DNA from: JAUIAI01 sp963732405
Lineage (GTDB): Bacteria; Pseudomonadota; Gammaproteobacteria; Burkholderiales; Burkholderiaceae_E
NCBI GenBank assembly: GCA_963732405.1
Contig: CAVSZG010000001.1
Span: forward strand, 1,054,001-1,118,000
Reading direction: 5' to 3'
DNA: 64,000 nt
Shown: piece by piece, positions 50,437-59,498 of the stretch
Numbering within the stretch: position 1 is the stretch's first letter
How the letters are laid out: each line of letters starts with the position of its first letter
Position numbers and translations under genes: made by a program
Notes under the pieces: generated by a model
What the model saw: the letters and a program-made list of their open reading frames with translations, nothing else
Database searches by the model: none
What the model was told of the DNA's origin: nothing

Positions 50437-51317
50437 TCGCGGGTGTGGTCGAGCAGACCGGCGATGCCGCGGGGGCGGATCAACAGCACTGCAATGATGA
50501 ATCCGAACTGGGTCATGAGCACATACTGACCGCCGAGCAGGGCACTGGTGAGCGCTTCGACGGCACCGATGAGCGCCGCCGCGATCAATGCGCCGGGTAT
50601 GCTGCCCAGTCCGCCGCACAAGGCCACGATCAAACCCTTGATCAACGGCGTGAGACCGGCATGCGGGCTCACGAAGTAGGTCTGGGCAAGCAGCACTGCA
50701 GCCAGACCTGCCAGAGCACCGGTCACGGCCATCACGGCGATGGCGGTGTGGCGGATACCAATGCCCACCAAGGCTGCGCCCTCGGGGTTTTGCATCATCG
50801 CGCGGATCTCCAGGCCTTGGCGCGATCGTTTCATCCAGAGCAGCACCGCTGTCATCAGCACCAGCGATGCGCCGATCGCACCGACCCGGTCGGCGCTCAA
50901 GACGATATCGCCCAGTTGCAGCGATCCCTGGCCGAACAGCGGTGGCAGACTCTTGACCCGCGGCCCGAAGCTCCAGAGCAGCCCTTGCGTGCCCAGCAGG
51001 CTGATGGACAGCGTGGCGATGAGGCTGCGCACGACAAAATTCGGCTTGTCGTGCAGCGGAATGAAGGCAATCAGGCCGATCAGGATGCCGACCAGCGAGC
51101 CCGTGAGCACGCCGGCCGTCAGCACGACCATGCCATGGGCGCTCAGATACTGCGACGCGAGCCAGGCACCGTATCCGGCGGCCGCGAAGGTGAAGCCATG
51201 CGCCATGTTCAGCATGCCCAGGCTCGACCAGATGATCGAGATGCCCAGCGCGAGCAGTCCGTAGATCGATGCCAGCGTGAGCGCCGACATCAGCACGAAG
51301 TTCAGGTCGAAATCCAT
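50433..51317 (-). CDS. ABC permease, LivH-like (branched-chain/amide/urea type)
   Basis: 294 residues with about eight membrane helices: IYGLLALGISIIWSSLGMLN, MAHGFTFAAAGYGAWLASQY at the N-terminus and GLKGLIVALCGGLGSIPGAL-type sequence (PLIKGLIVALCGGLGSIPGA) near the end, typical of LivH/UrtB. It is intact, unlike its LivM partner. It belongs to the five-gene importer operon running from the binding protein at 54.1 kb towards dimethylformamidase. Confidence 0.87.
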   Translation of the reverse strand: MDFDLNFVLMSALTLASIYGLLALGISIIWSSLGMLNMAHGFTFAAAGYGAWLASQYLSAHGMVVLTAGVLTGSLVGILIGLIAFIPLHDKPNFVVRSLIATLSISLLGTQGLLWSFGPRVKSLPPLFGQGSLQLGDIVLSADRVGAIGASLVLMTAVLLWMKRSRQGLEIRAMMQNPEGAALVGIGIRHTAIAVMAVTGALAGLAAVLLAQTYFVSPHAGLTPLIKGLIVALCGGLGSIPGALIAAALIGAVEALTSALLGGQYVLMTQFGFIIAVLLIRPRGIAGLLDHTRE

Positions 51318-51340
51318 CAGTCGGGTGAGCGATGCATGTT

Positions 51341-52111
51341 TCAGCCCGCCCGCAGGGTGTAGGTACCTGTGACCGGCGGCGGCCCGTCCGGCGATGGCCG
51401 GCCCGCCGTGGTGATGCCACCCCCTTTGAGACGTCCCGCATGCATGCCGAGCAGACGGGTGACGCGGCCCTGAAGCAACCCCAGGTTCTGTTCAGCGATG
51501 ATCATGGCGCCGCTCGCCAGGTCGATCCGGGTCAGCGCCTCGATGACATTGGCACTGATGGCCGGTGCCAGGCCCAACGATGGCTCGTCCACCAGAAAAA
51601 GATGGGCATCGCACATCAGGCCGCGCGCCAGAGACACCATGCGGCGTTCACCGCCGGAAAGTTTGCCCACCACCGAACCGAGCAAGGGGCGTAATGGCGG
51701 AAAGATGTCGAGCACTCGCTCGCGCCGGTTCATCCGGTCGCGCCAGGCGTCGCGCGTGAAGGCACCGGCATCCAGATGCTGAGCGACGGTCAGCCCCGGG
51801 AAGATGGCGTCGCCCTGCGGCATATGTGCCAAGCCTAGGCGCACGATCCGGTGGGTATACCGACCCGGCCCCTGGCTGCGCGTGCCCCCGACTTCATGCC
51901 CATTCAACCGGATGGATCCGCGCTGCCAGCCCGTGAGACCGGAAATGGCCCGGAACAACGTGGACTTCCCATGCCCGTTCAGGCCGACCAGACCGATGCG
52001 TTCACCGGCGAATACGGTCAGGTCCAGGTCGTGCAGCACAGTCAAGGGCCCATAGCCGGCGGACAACGATTCGATTCGCAATACGTCATTCATGGACGTG
52101 GGGGTCGCCAA
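51341..52111 (-). CDS. ABC ATPase, LivF-like
   Basis: 256 residues. Walker A GLNGHGKST, signature KLSGGERRMVSLARGL, Walker B LFLVDEPSLGLAP, and the H-loop replaced by IIAEQNLGLL as is normal for LivF. An 18-base earlier ATG (52111) is used here; MNDVLRIESL at 52093 is an alternative start. Energises uptake with the LivG-like partner. A glycine/proline-rich tail (GRPSPDGPPPVTGTYTLRAG) extends beyond the fold. Confidence 0.88.
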   Translation of the reverse strand: MATPTSMNDVLRIESLSAGYGPLTVLHDLDLTVFAGERIGLVGLNGHGKSTLFRAISGLTGWQRGSIRLNGHEVGGTRSQGPGRYTHRIVRLGLAHMPQGDAIFPGLTVAQHLDAGAFTRDAWRDRMNRRERVLDIFPPLRPLLGSVVGKLSGGERRMVSLARGLMCDAHLFLVDEPSLGLAPAISANVIEALTRIDLASGAMIIAEQNLGLLQGRVTRLLGMHAGRLKGGGITTAGRPSPDGPPPVTGTYTLRAG

Positions 52112-52123
52112 TGGGCAGCCCGT

Positions 52124-52870
52124 TCACGGCGCGACCGCCGCATCAAAATACGCCGCGCGAACCTGCGGATGATCGAACACCGTTTCCGGCGGGCCTTGGG
52201 CAATGATCTTGCCCAGATCCAGCACGATCACCCGGTCGGCGATGGCCGCGAGCAGCTCGAGCCGGTGTTCCACGAGCATCACGCCGATTTGCAATTCGCG
52301 CGCCAGGTAGCGCACCACCACATCGAGTTCGTCGATCTCCGCATTGATCAGTCCGGAAGCTGGCTCGTCCATCAATAACACGCGCGGTTGGCGCATCAGC
52401 AGGCAGGCCAGCAGCAGTTTGCGACGATTGAGCGTTTCGAGAGTGCCCGCGAGCGTGTCGGGCGGCACCCGGAGATTGACCTGGCGGCATGCCCATTCGG
52501 CGTGATGCCGGGTGAGCATCGGGGCGTAGGCCTGACGTGCCGCCTTCAACACCTGGGCAACGGTCAGTGCCTCGGGCACCACGGGCGACTGGTAGGTCCG
52601 GCCGATACCCAGGCGGGCCCGTGCGTGCAACGCCAATGGGGTGATGTCGCGATCTTCGAGCCAGACCCGGCCGCGCCCGGGTCGCGCGCGACCGGACAGG
52701 ACTTCGAACAGGGTGGTCTTGCCGGCACCGTTTGGTCCGACCACGCCGAGTATTTCGCCCGCGCGTACGCCGGCCGAGATTCCGCTCAGAATGGTCCGGC
52801 CACCCAGAACGATATGAATATCGTCGCAGTGGAACAGCGCGGATGCCTGGGTCAGGCCTTCTTCATCCAC
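52124..52870 (-). CDS. ABC ATPase, LivG-like, with degenerate signature motif
   Basis: 248 residues. Walker A GPNGAGKTT, Walker B VLLMDEPASGLIN and switch histidine MLVEHRLELL are intact. Where LSxGQ should precede Walker B it reads LETLNRRKLLLACLLMR, so the signature is lost. In a LivF-LivG heterodimer this would impair one ATP site, as in other asymmetric ABC pairs. The start overlaps the end of the binding-protein gene by 19 bp. Confidence 0.83.
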   Translation of the reverse strand: MDEEGLTQASALFHCDDIHIVLGGRTILSGISAGVRAGEILGVVGPNGAGKTTLFEVLSGRARPGRGRVWLEDRDITPLALHARARLGIGRTYQSPVVPEALTVAQVLKAARQAYAPMLTRHHAEWACRQVNLRVPPDTLAGTLETLNRRKLLLACLLMRQPRVLLMDEPASGLINAEIDELDVVVRYLARELQIGVMLVEHRLELLAAIADRVIVLDLGKIIAQGPPETVFDHPQVRAAYFDAAVAP

Positions 52871-54120
52871 GGCGTGGGCCTGAAGGAGGCTTCTTTCAAT
52901 GCATCAGGGGCAATGATCCGGTGCTGGCCGTCCTGCACCTGGAAGAACAGATGGGCCATGCCCTTGTTGAGATCCTGGGTCTGCAAGGGATAATGCAGTG
53001 GCGCCTGATACGGGTTGTTCCACTGGTAAAAGCCGTTCACGCCGCGATAGGTGCTGGCGCGCAGTGCATCGGTGACGGCTTTGAGATTCTCGGGCTCGTG
53101 ATCCTGCCAGATCCCGGCCAGAATCATGATTGAGTCATATCCACCACCGGTGTAGGCCAGACCCATGAGGCCGGGATAGGCCGCCTGATAAGCGGAGCGG
53201 AAGGCCTTGCCCTGCTCATCGGCATACGCGCCATACACCGTACTCCACACGAAGCCCTCGGCAGCCGGGCCGGCAAGACCGAGAAATTCAGGCTGCGATG
53301 GCCCGTATTGCAGATACACGAGTGTGTCGTTGAGCGGATTGGCCGCGAACGCCTTGGCAAATGCGGCTTCCTCGGCCGCAACCCAATGGTCGATCATCAC
53401 TACGCCGGCGCCGGTTTTCCGGATGTCCTGGATCACCGGGCCCCAGTCCTGCACCGGGAATTGGATATCGGTGGTCTTGGCCAGTTGGAATTGGCTTTTC
53501 TTCAGTGTCTCCTGAGTCATCTTGGCAATCATCTGCGTATAGGCAAGTTGCTCCTGGACGATATGCACCTTGTTGTTGCTCGGTTTCCAGGCGCCTCCTG
53601 CCTGCAACTGTTCGAGGAAGATCGGAAAACCGGTGCCGTAGAAGGTCTCGGGCGGATCGAGCGAAAACACATGATTGAACCGCGCCGGCGACTTCTTGAC
53701 CGCCTCGAGCGTGGCGATTGACGTGTTGCCATTCAGATAAGGCACTTTGAAATTGGCCACGGTCTCCAGGGCCGGAATCGGGATGATCACGAAGGCGGAG
53801 GCAATGGCCTGTACCTTGGCATCGACGATCTTGCGGAATGTTGCCTGGGTCCCCTCGGGCGTGAGCAGGTCGATATCGACCACCTTCAGCTCGAGCGGGC
53901 GGCCGCGCACGCCGCCGGCGGCATTGACCTGTTTGACGGCAAGCATCGCGCCGTTCAGATAGTCGGCATGATCGGCTACGCCGGCCGGTCCGCTCTGCGC
54001 GGTTGGCACGGCGATGACAATGGGCTTTTTATCCTGCGCCGTGAGCGAGCCGGCAAACGGTGCGATGCCCGCACCGGCCAGACCCTTGATGATCGTTCGG
54101 CGATGTCTGCTTGCCTGCAT
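52852..54120 (-). CDS. ABC substrate-binding protein (amide/branched-chain amino acid type)
   Basis: 422 residues with an N-terminal RRTIIKGLAGAGIAPFAGS leader (TAT-like) and the type I periplasmic-binding fold: IVIAVPTAQSGPAGVADHAD, VNAAGGVRGRPLELKVVDID, FNHVFSLDPPETFYGTGFPI and ALRASTYRGVNGFYQW. The family includes urea, amide and branched-chain amino acid receptors. Ribosome site GGAGACA is at 54131-54125. The adjacent amidase genes suggest an amide such as dimethylformamide or its kin as ligand. It is an uninserted example of the intron's target-like sequence. Confidence 0.85.
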   Translation of the reverse strand: MQASRHRRTIIKGLAGAGIAPFAGSLTAQDKKPIVIAVPTAQSGPAGVADHADYLNGAMLAVKQVNAAGGVRGRPLELKVVDIDLLTPEGTQATFRKIVDAKVQAIASAFVIIPIPALETVANFKVPYLNGNTSIATLEAVKKSPARFNHVFSLDPPETFYGTGFPIFLEQLQAGGAWKPSNNKVHIVQEQLAYTQMIAKMTQETLKKSQFQLAKTTDIQFPVQDWGPVIQDIRKTGAGVVMIDHWVAAEEAAFAKAFAANPLNDTLVYLQYGPSQPEFLGLAGPAAEGFVWSTVYGAYADEQGKAFRSAYQAAYPGLMGLAYTGGGYDSIMILAGIWQDHEPENLKAVTDALRASTYRGVNGFYQWNNPYQAPLHYPLQTQDLNKGMAHLFFQVQDGQHRIIAPDALKEASFRPTPWMKKA

Positions 54121-54231
54121 GATCTGTCTCCGTTGTTATTTGTCGGACTCAGGCAGGTGTGGCGTGCCGCAGTCCGAGGCGATTATAGGCGGAACCTTGA
54201 TCGACCGACAGCGGATTTCAACCCGTGCGGC

Positions 54232-54798
54232 TCAGGCCAGGCCAAGTTTGACCAGCCATTGATCGATGGCATCGCCACTACCCATGTCGGCCTGCACCAG
54301 GCCGCCGATCATGAAGGTCGGCGACACGTGGATGCCGTTCTGGCGCGCGTACCTGGTGTGCCACTTCATCTCACGATCCAGGCCGACCAGCCCGAAGGCC
54401 GATGCCAAGGCGATTCCGCTGTAGCCCTCGATGCGCGCGATCAGCTCATCTGGCGTGACTGCCATGTTCGGCCCCGAAGCATGATTCATGAACTCGAACT
54501 CATCGCGATGGGCGAACACCGCGGCCATGACCGTCCGTGCGTCATCCTTGCCACCCGGCAGGGTCGACGCGGCCAGTATCGCCCGGGTGACGATGCCCGA
54601 GAACAAGTGCCAGGGCTGCGAATGCAGCCGTAGCTTGATGGTCAGGCGTTCCTCACCGGCCTTCGCCAGCAGATCGTCGAGCTTGGCGAAGGCCTTGGCC
54701 GAGAAAGGACAGGTGGGCTCGAGGAACACTTCCAGCAGCGTCGGGCCCTGTCCAAAGGACAGCGGGTCCGCCCGCCATTGTGTCGGTCCGGTCGTCAT
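54232..54798 (-). CDS. DsbA-like thioredoxin-fold protein
   Basis: 188 residues. TLLEVFLEPTCPFSAKAFAK is the first strand and active-site region of the DsbA/2-hydroxychromene isomerase fold, with C-P-F-S instead of CxxC, and HVSPTFMIGGLVQADMGSGD holds the cis-proline loop. No signal peptide, so it acts in the cytoplasm, probably not as a disulfide oxidase. It is 111 bp ahead of the amide-importer binding protein on the same strand and may head that operon. The 206 bp upstream (54799-55004) show nothing. Confidence 0.75.
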   Translation of the reverse strand: MTTGPTQWRADPLSFGQGPTLLEVFLEPTCPFSAKAFAKLDDLLAKAGEERLTIKLRLHSQPWHLFSGIVTRAILAASTLPGGKDDARTVMAAVFAHRDEFEFMNHASGPNMAVTPDELIARIEGYSGIALASAFGLVGLDREMKWHTRYARQNGIHVSPTFMIGGLVQADMGSGDAIDQWLVKLGLA

Positions 54799-55004
54799 TC
54801 AGTACGCTCCTGTGCCATCGCGCGAGCTGCCACGCCTGTCGTCACGCGAGTCTGCCACGCTTGTGCGCCGTCTGACCACCGGGCAAACGCCGACATTCAC
54901 GGCTCGCGACCCTCCCGTCGAGGAAATGGACCGCGAAAAGGGCATAAGGTCGGGCTGACCGGGCGCAGCGCGCTGTGCTCGGCAGCCGATGGACGACTCA
55001 GCCG

Positions 55005-56465
55005 TTAGCTGCCTGCCGGCGCCGCGGCGACCGGCTGACGAGCCTCGCGGGCGATCCCGGTTGTGCTCGGCGAACCGGTGCCAGTTCTCACCGGCTCGTC
55101 GGCATGACCTTGCTGCGCGTCGTTCACGATCGACAGGAGCGCCTCGTAGACGTCGGCGTCCACCGCGCGGCCGACTTCCGATCCAATGATGGCCAATGCC
55201 TTCTCGACCGGCATTGCACCGCGATAGGGGCGGTCGGCCGTCAAGGCATCGAAGAAGTCGGCAATTGTGATGATCCGGGTCTCACGGCTGATCTGATCGT
55301 CGCGAAGCCCAAGCGGGTAGCCCCCACCGTCGATGCGCTCATGATGCGCTGCTGCGATCGATGCCATGTCGCCGAACACCGAGATACGCGACAGGATCTC
55401 GTGCGAGTGCGTTGCATGGCGGCGCATGGCTACCCATTCGTCATCGTCCAGCTTGCCAGGCTTGTCAAGGATTGCGTTCGACACGCCGAGCTTGCCGATG
55501 TCGTGCAGCAGCGCACCGCGCCACAACCACCGCCGTCTCGCCGGTGCGATGCCCAGCGGCGCGCCAAGTGCGTCCGCGTACTGTGCGACCCGCGCCGAGT
55601 GACCACTGGTAAACGGACTCTTGGCGTCCACCACCTTGCCGAACGCGGCGGCGATCTCGTCGAGATAGTCGTCGTCGACGTCGACCTGTCCGTGTGCCGG
55701 CTCGAACGCCAGGATGCGCGTGTTGATATCGGGTGCCGACAGACCCTCCCAGAAAGCGTCGTCCCGGGCGATGGCTTCAAATGTCGACGCCAACGCCGGG
55801 TCGAACCAGCCGCCAGCGCGGCGGCGCACCTCGGCGACTGCCGCGTCCCTGCCGGCACTGGTGTGGAATACGTCCACGACCTGTGCAAGCAGCGCGATCC
55901 GGGCCGCGAGCGGGATGGTTTCGCCCTGCAGTCTGTCGGGCCGTCCGCTGCCGTCCCAATGTTCGTCCAGGCTGTGGATACCGTGGGCCACCGACTCCGG
56001 AAAGCGCAGCTGACGGGCGATGTCCGCACCACGATGACAGCGCGTGGCGATCAGCTCGTCGGCGATCTGACTGCCATTGCGCATGATGTTCGCGACCGCC
56101 CGCAGCCGTCCCGACATGCCGGCATTCAGTCCGGTGTGACGGAATACAAAATCGAGTGCACTCGCCAGGCCGCCGTCCACCAGCTTGAAGTCGTGTTTGA
56201 ACGAACGATCGTCGGTCAGGTAGAGCTCGCAGATGCGCGCTGCGTTCGAACTGCAGCCCAGGTCCTTGAGCAGCAGCGTGTAGTACAGGGCCCAGAGCAT
56301 GTCGTCGCGCAGGCCGATGGCGCGACCGATGTGTATGCCGATCCAGCAGCTTCGCACGCAATGGCCCGCGGGCTGGCCCTCTGTGATGTCCAGTGCGTAG
56401 GAAAGTGCGGACAGGATCTCGGCGAGCGAAACCCGGGATCTTCGAGCGAATGATTCGGACGACAT
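55005..56465 (-). CDS. HD-GYP domain cyclic-di-GMP phosphodiesterase
   Basis: 486 residues. The N-terminal 290 residues form a degenerate HD-like sensor region (HSLDEHWDGSGRPDRLQGE resembles a second HD-GYP motif). The C-terminal HD-GYP domain has HSARVAQYADALG, ALLHDIGKLGVSNAILDKPG, RRHATHSHEILSRI and HHERIDGGGYPLGL, then ADFFDALTADRPYRGA. ATG 56465 follows GGAGAGGG. It probably hydrolyses c-di-GMP and counteracts the window's GGDEF proteins. Confidence 0.88.
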   Translation of the reverse strand: MSSESFARRSRVSLAEILSALSYALDITEGQPAGHCVRSCWIGIHIGRAIGLRDDMLWALYYTLLLKDLGCSSNAARICELYLTDDRSFKHDFKLVDGGLASALDFVFRHTGLNAGMSGRLRAVANIMRNGSQIADELIATRCHRGADIARQLRFPESVAHGIHSLDEHWDGSGRPDRLQGETIPLAARIALLAQVVDVFHTSAGRDAAVAEVRRRAGGWFDPALASTFEAIARDDAFWEGLSAPDINTRILAFEPAHGQVDVDDDYLDEIAAAFGKVVDAKSPFTSGHSARVAQYADALGAPLGIAPARRRWLWRGALLHDIGKLGVSNAILDKPGKLDDDEWVAMRRHATHSHEILSRISVFGDMASIAAAHHERIDGGGYPLGLRDDQISRETRIITIADFFDALTADRPYRGAMPVEKALAIIGSEVGRAVDADVYEALLSIVNDAQQGHADEPVRTGTGSPSTTGIAREARQPVAAAPAGS

Positions 56466-56581
56466 CAGGGGAACCCTCTCCGGTGAAGGTGCGACTGGCG
56501 ACCCTATCAGGCCGCGTCCGGGTGCGATACGGCACCAGGGACGAACGGCGTCCTGCGCGCGGCGTCCGGTCGGCGGCTGCG

Positions 56582-57493
56582 CTATTTGGTCGTTTGATCC
56601 GGCCCGAGCGTCATCGTGATCAATTGCGCCGCAAACTGCTCCGGCGTCATCATGCCGGGCTTGAACCACACCCGGGTCCAGTTCAGCGCACCGAGCAGGG
56701 CGAGGCGAAACACATCGTGCGAGACACCGGCGGGCAGCGTGAGCGCATTCACCAGCCCACCGATCAAGGTTTCATAGCGGCGTCGCTCCCCGCGCATCCG
56801 GTGCTGCAGGCTGGCCTCGTGGATCGCGAACAGCGAGGTTGCGGTCAGGCGCGTGACCGGATGATCATCGATCACGGCGGCCACATGGGCGGCGCAGGCC
56901 AATTCGAGGCGCTCGCGCGGCGTGGCGGCGCGTGTGATCGCAACCTCGACCATGGCGGTCAGGCGGGCAAAGCCTTCCTGGTTGATCGCCACGAACAGGT
57001 CTTCCTTGGACGGAAAATAATGGTAGACCGAGCCTGCCATGAGGCCTGCATGAGCGGCGATATCGCGGATCGATGCGCCCGCGAAGCCGTGGCGCACGAA
57101 TTGTTCGGCGGCGGCGAACACGATCTGGGCGCGACGGTCATCGCTCCATGATGGGTCGTCGGCCCTGGCGATGCGCCGGTTCTTGCTGGCGAGACGGCGG
57201 GCGGTTTCGCCGCGCGCCAGGCGCGCGCGGCGCTCCGGTGTCAACGTGGCCGCGCCCTGGGTGGTTTTGGCGAGCGCGCGCAATCGTTTGTAGGCGGTTT
57301 CGATGCCGTGCTTGCGCCAGATGTAGCGCACGCCGGCCGGCGACACCGGTGAACCGGCGCGGGTCAGGATCTGCGCGGCGCGCGCCTGACCATCTTCGGG
57401 ATGGTCGCGCGCATGGCGCAGCACTGCCTCTTCAAGGCCGGTGGCCGGCTTGGGCTTCGGTGGCGCGGCGCGTGCAGGCTTGTCGGGGTCCAT
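56582..57493 (-). CDS. TetR regulator with an extra N-terminal HTH segment
   Basis: 303 residues, about 100 more than a normal TetR. Residues 20-75 (EEAVLRHARDHPEDGQARAA, SPVSPAGVRYIWRKHGIETA) look like the winged-helix/homeodomain-like HTH of integrase and helix-turn-helix_29 proteins. The TetR domain follows: AAEQFVRHGFAGASIRDIAA, HAGLMAGSVYHYFPSKEDLF. Divergent from the acyl-CoA ligase gene, with the dyad GTCAAA-TG-TTTGAC between, so it probably represses that pathway. Two DNA-binding modules could widen its operator or tie in a second site. Confidence 0.78.
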   Translation of the reverse strand: MDPDKPARAAPPKPKPATGLEEAVLRHARDHPEDGQARAAQILTRAGSPVSPAGVRYIWRKHGIETAYKRLRALAKTTQGAATLTPERRARLARGETARRLASKNRRIARADDPSWSDDRRAQIVFAAAEQFVRHGFAGASIRDIAAHAGLMAGSVYHYFPSKEDLFVAINQEGFARLTAMVEVAITRAATPRERLELACAAHVAAVIDDHPVTRLTATSLFAIHEASLQHRMRGERRRYETLIGGLVNALTLPAGVSHDVFRLALLGALNWTRVWFKPGMMTPEQFAAQLITMTLGPDQTTK

Positions 57494-57552
57494 CGTTGTC
57501 TCAAGTCTGGCGGGAATGATAACGAGCGTTCACCGGACTGACTACCTTTTCG

Positions 57553-57590
57553 GTCAAATGTTTGACTAGCAAGTCGAGCCCTGTTATGGT
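57553..57590 (+). promoter_or_regulatory. Ligase-thiolase promoter with TetR-type operator
   Basis: TTGACT (57562-57567), 17 bp, TATGGT (57585-57590) is a plausible sigma70 promoter. The dyad GTCAAA-TG-TTTGAC (57553-57566) covers the -35 box, 60 bp from the divergent TetR start. It differs from the 21-bp operator of region 1, so this is a separate control circuit. Confidence 0.62.
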
Positions 57591-57656
57591 TTGAACGTGG
57601 TGGCAGCCGCCATCGGAACAGACGACGCGGTATCGCCAGCGTCGCGAGGAGACCGC

Positions 57657-59481
57657 ATGCCCCTGACAGCCGAACAACTCTGGTCCGGTTTCGCCAAGCC
57701 CGCTGTGCAGGTCGAGCGCACCGCTGATGGTTGTCTGGTGCTGCGCTCGCCCCAGCCGCTGGGTGCCCACCCCGGACGGATCGGAGACAGCCTCGTGCAC
57801 TGGGCCGGCGTCGATCCGGGCCGCGTCTTCCTGACCGAGATGCGTGGCGATGTCCGCGTTGCGCTCGACTATGGCAGCGCGCATGCGAAGGTGCGTGGCC
57901 TGGCCGCCGCCTTGCTCGATCGGGGCCTGGGTCCCGAGAGGCCCTTGATGATCCTGTCGGACAATTCGATCGCCCATGCCCTGCTGTCGCTGGCTGCCAT
58001 GCACGCCGGCGTGCCGGTCGCGCCGATTTCGCCGGCGTATTCGATGCTTCTCGCGCGACCATGCGAAGCTGCGCGCCATCGGTGGCTTGCTCACGCCGGG
58101 GCTCGTGTATGCGGATGATGCGCAGCGTTTCGCCCCGGCATTCGCCGCGCTGGCCGATGTGTGCGCCCGGACCATCAGCGATAGTGACATTCACCGGCTT
58201 GCCGCAACCCCGGCTGGCGTCGCCGTCGATGAGGCATTCGCGCGCACCGGTCCCGACTCGATCGCCAAGATCCTGTTCACCTCGGGTTCGACCGGCCTGC
58301 CCAAAGGGGTGATCAACACCCAGCGCATGTTGTGCTCGAACCAGCAGGCGATCCTCCAGATCTGGCCCTTCGTGGTGGACGAACCGCCTGTGCTCGTTGA
58401 CTGGCTGCCCTGGAATCACACCTTCGGTGGCAATTACAACTTCAATCTCGTGCTCACCCGTGGCGGCACCCTGCACATCGACCACGGCAAGCCGATGCCG
58501 GGCCTGATCGAGCGCAGCGCGGCGAATCTGCGTGAGATTGCCTCGACGATCCATTTCAACGTGCCGCGCGGCTTCGACATGTTGCTGCCCTTCCTGGAAT
58601 CGGATGCGGTGCTGCGCGAGCGGTTCTTCTCGCGCCTGCGCATCCTGTTTTATGCCGGCGCCGCCCTGCCGCAAAATCTCTGGGACCGTCTCACGCGACT
58701 GGCCGAGCAGACGCACCATGCGCAGGTGGCGATGCTCTCGGCCTGGGGTTCGACCGAAACGGCGCCGCTGTGCACCGCCGTGCATTTTCCGATTCCGCGC
58801 GCCGGCGTGATCGGCCTGCCGGTACCCGGCGTGGAGGTCAAGATGGTGCCCGACTCGGGCAAGCTTGCATTGCGGGTGCGCGGTCCGAACATCACGCCGG
58901 GCTATTGGCGCAGCCCCGAACAGACCGCCCAGGCGTTCGATGCCGACGGCTTCTACCAGATCGGCGACGCCGGCCGTTTCGAAGATCCGGATGATCCTGC
59001 GCGCGGCATTGTGTTCGATGGTCGGACCGCCGAAGACTTCAAGCTCACCACCGGTGTGTTCGTGCATGTCGGTGCGCTGCGCGTGCGGGCGGTGGCCGCT
59101 CTCGCACCGGTCGCGCAGGATATCGTGATTGCCGGCCATGAACACGATACGGTCGGCTTCCTGGTGTTTGCCAATCCCGCGGGTTGCCGCCAGCTCTGCG
59201 CCGACCTGCCGGACGACACACCCTTGTCCGCCCTGATCGCCGATCCGCGGGTGATCGGCGCGGTGCGCGCCGGCATGAGCGCGTTGGCCGCCGAGGGTGG
59301 CAGCTCGATGCGTGCTGAGCGCGTCTTGCTGATGGCGACGCCGCCCTCGATCGATGCGGGCGAAATCACCGACAAGGGCTACATCAACCAGCGCGCGACC
59401 CTCCAGGCTCGCGCAGATCTGGTCGAGCGCCTCTATGATGAGACCGATCCGGCGGTGATCCGCCTGCACGATGCCGATTGA
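57657..59481 (+). pseudogene. Feruloyl-CoA synthase-like acyl-CoA ligase with one frameshift
   Basis: About 607 residues of the ANL superfamily. The first 130 codons (MPLTAEQLWSGF to PVAPISPAYSML) are in one frame; from SRDHAKLRAIGG onward the next frame continues. The switch lies at 58047-58053, and the total length (1,825 bp) fits one surplus base. The A3 phosphate loop ILFTSGSTGLPKGVINT, A5 WGSTETAPL and A8-type DGRTAEDFKLTTGVFV are intact. Ribosome site GAGGAG precedes ATG 57657. One indel may be an assembly error. It probably activates an aromatic or related acid, with a thiolase downstream. Confidence 0.8.
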
Positions 59482-59498
59482 ATCGGCAGGAGAGTCTG

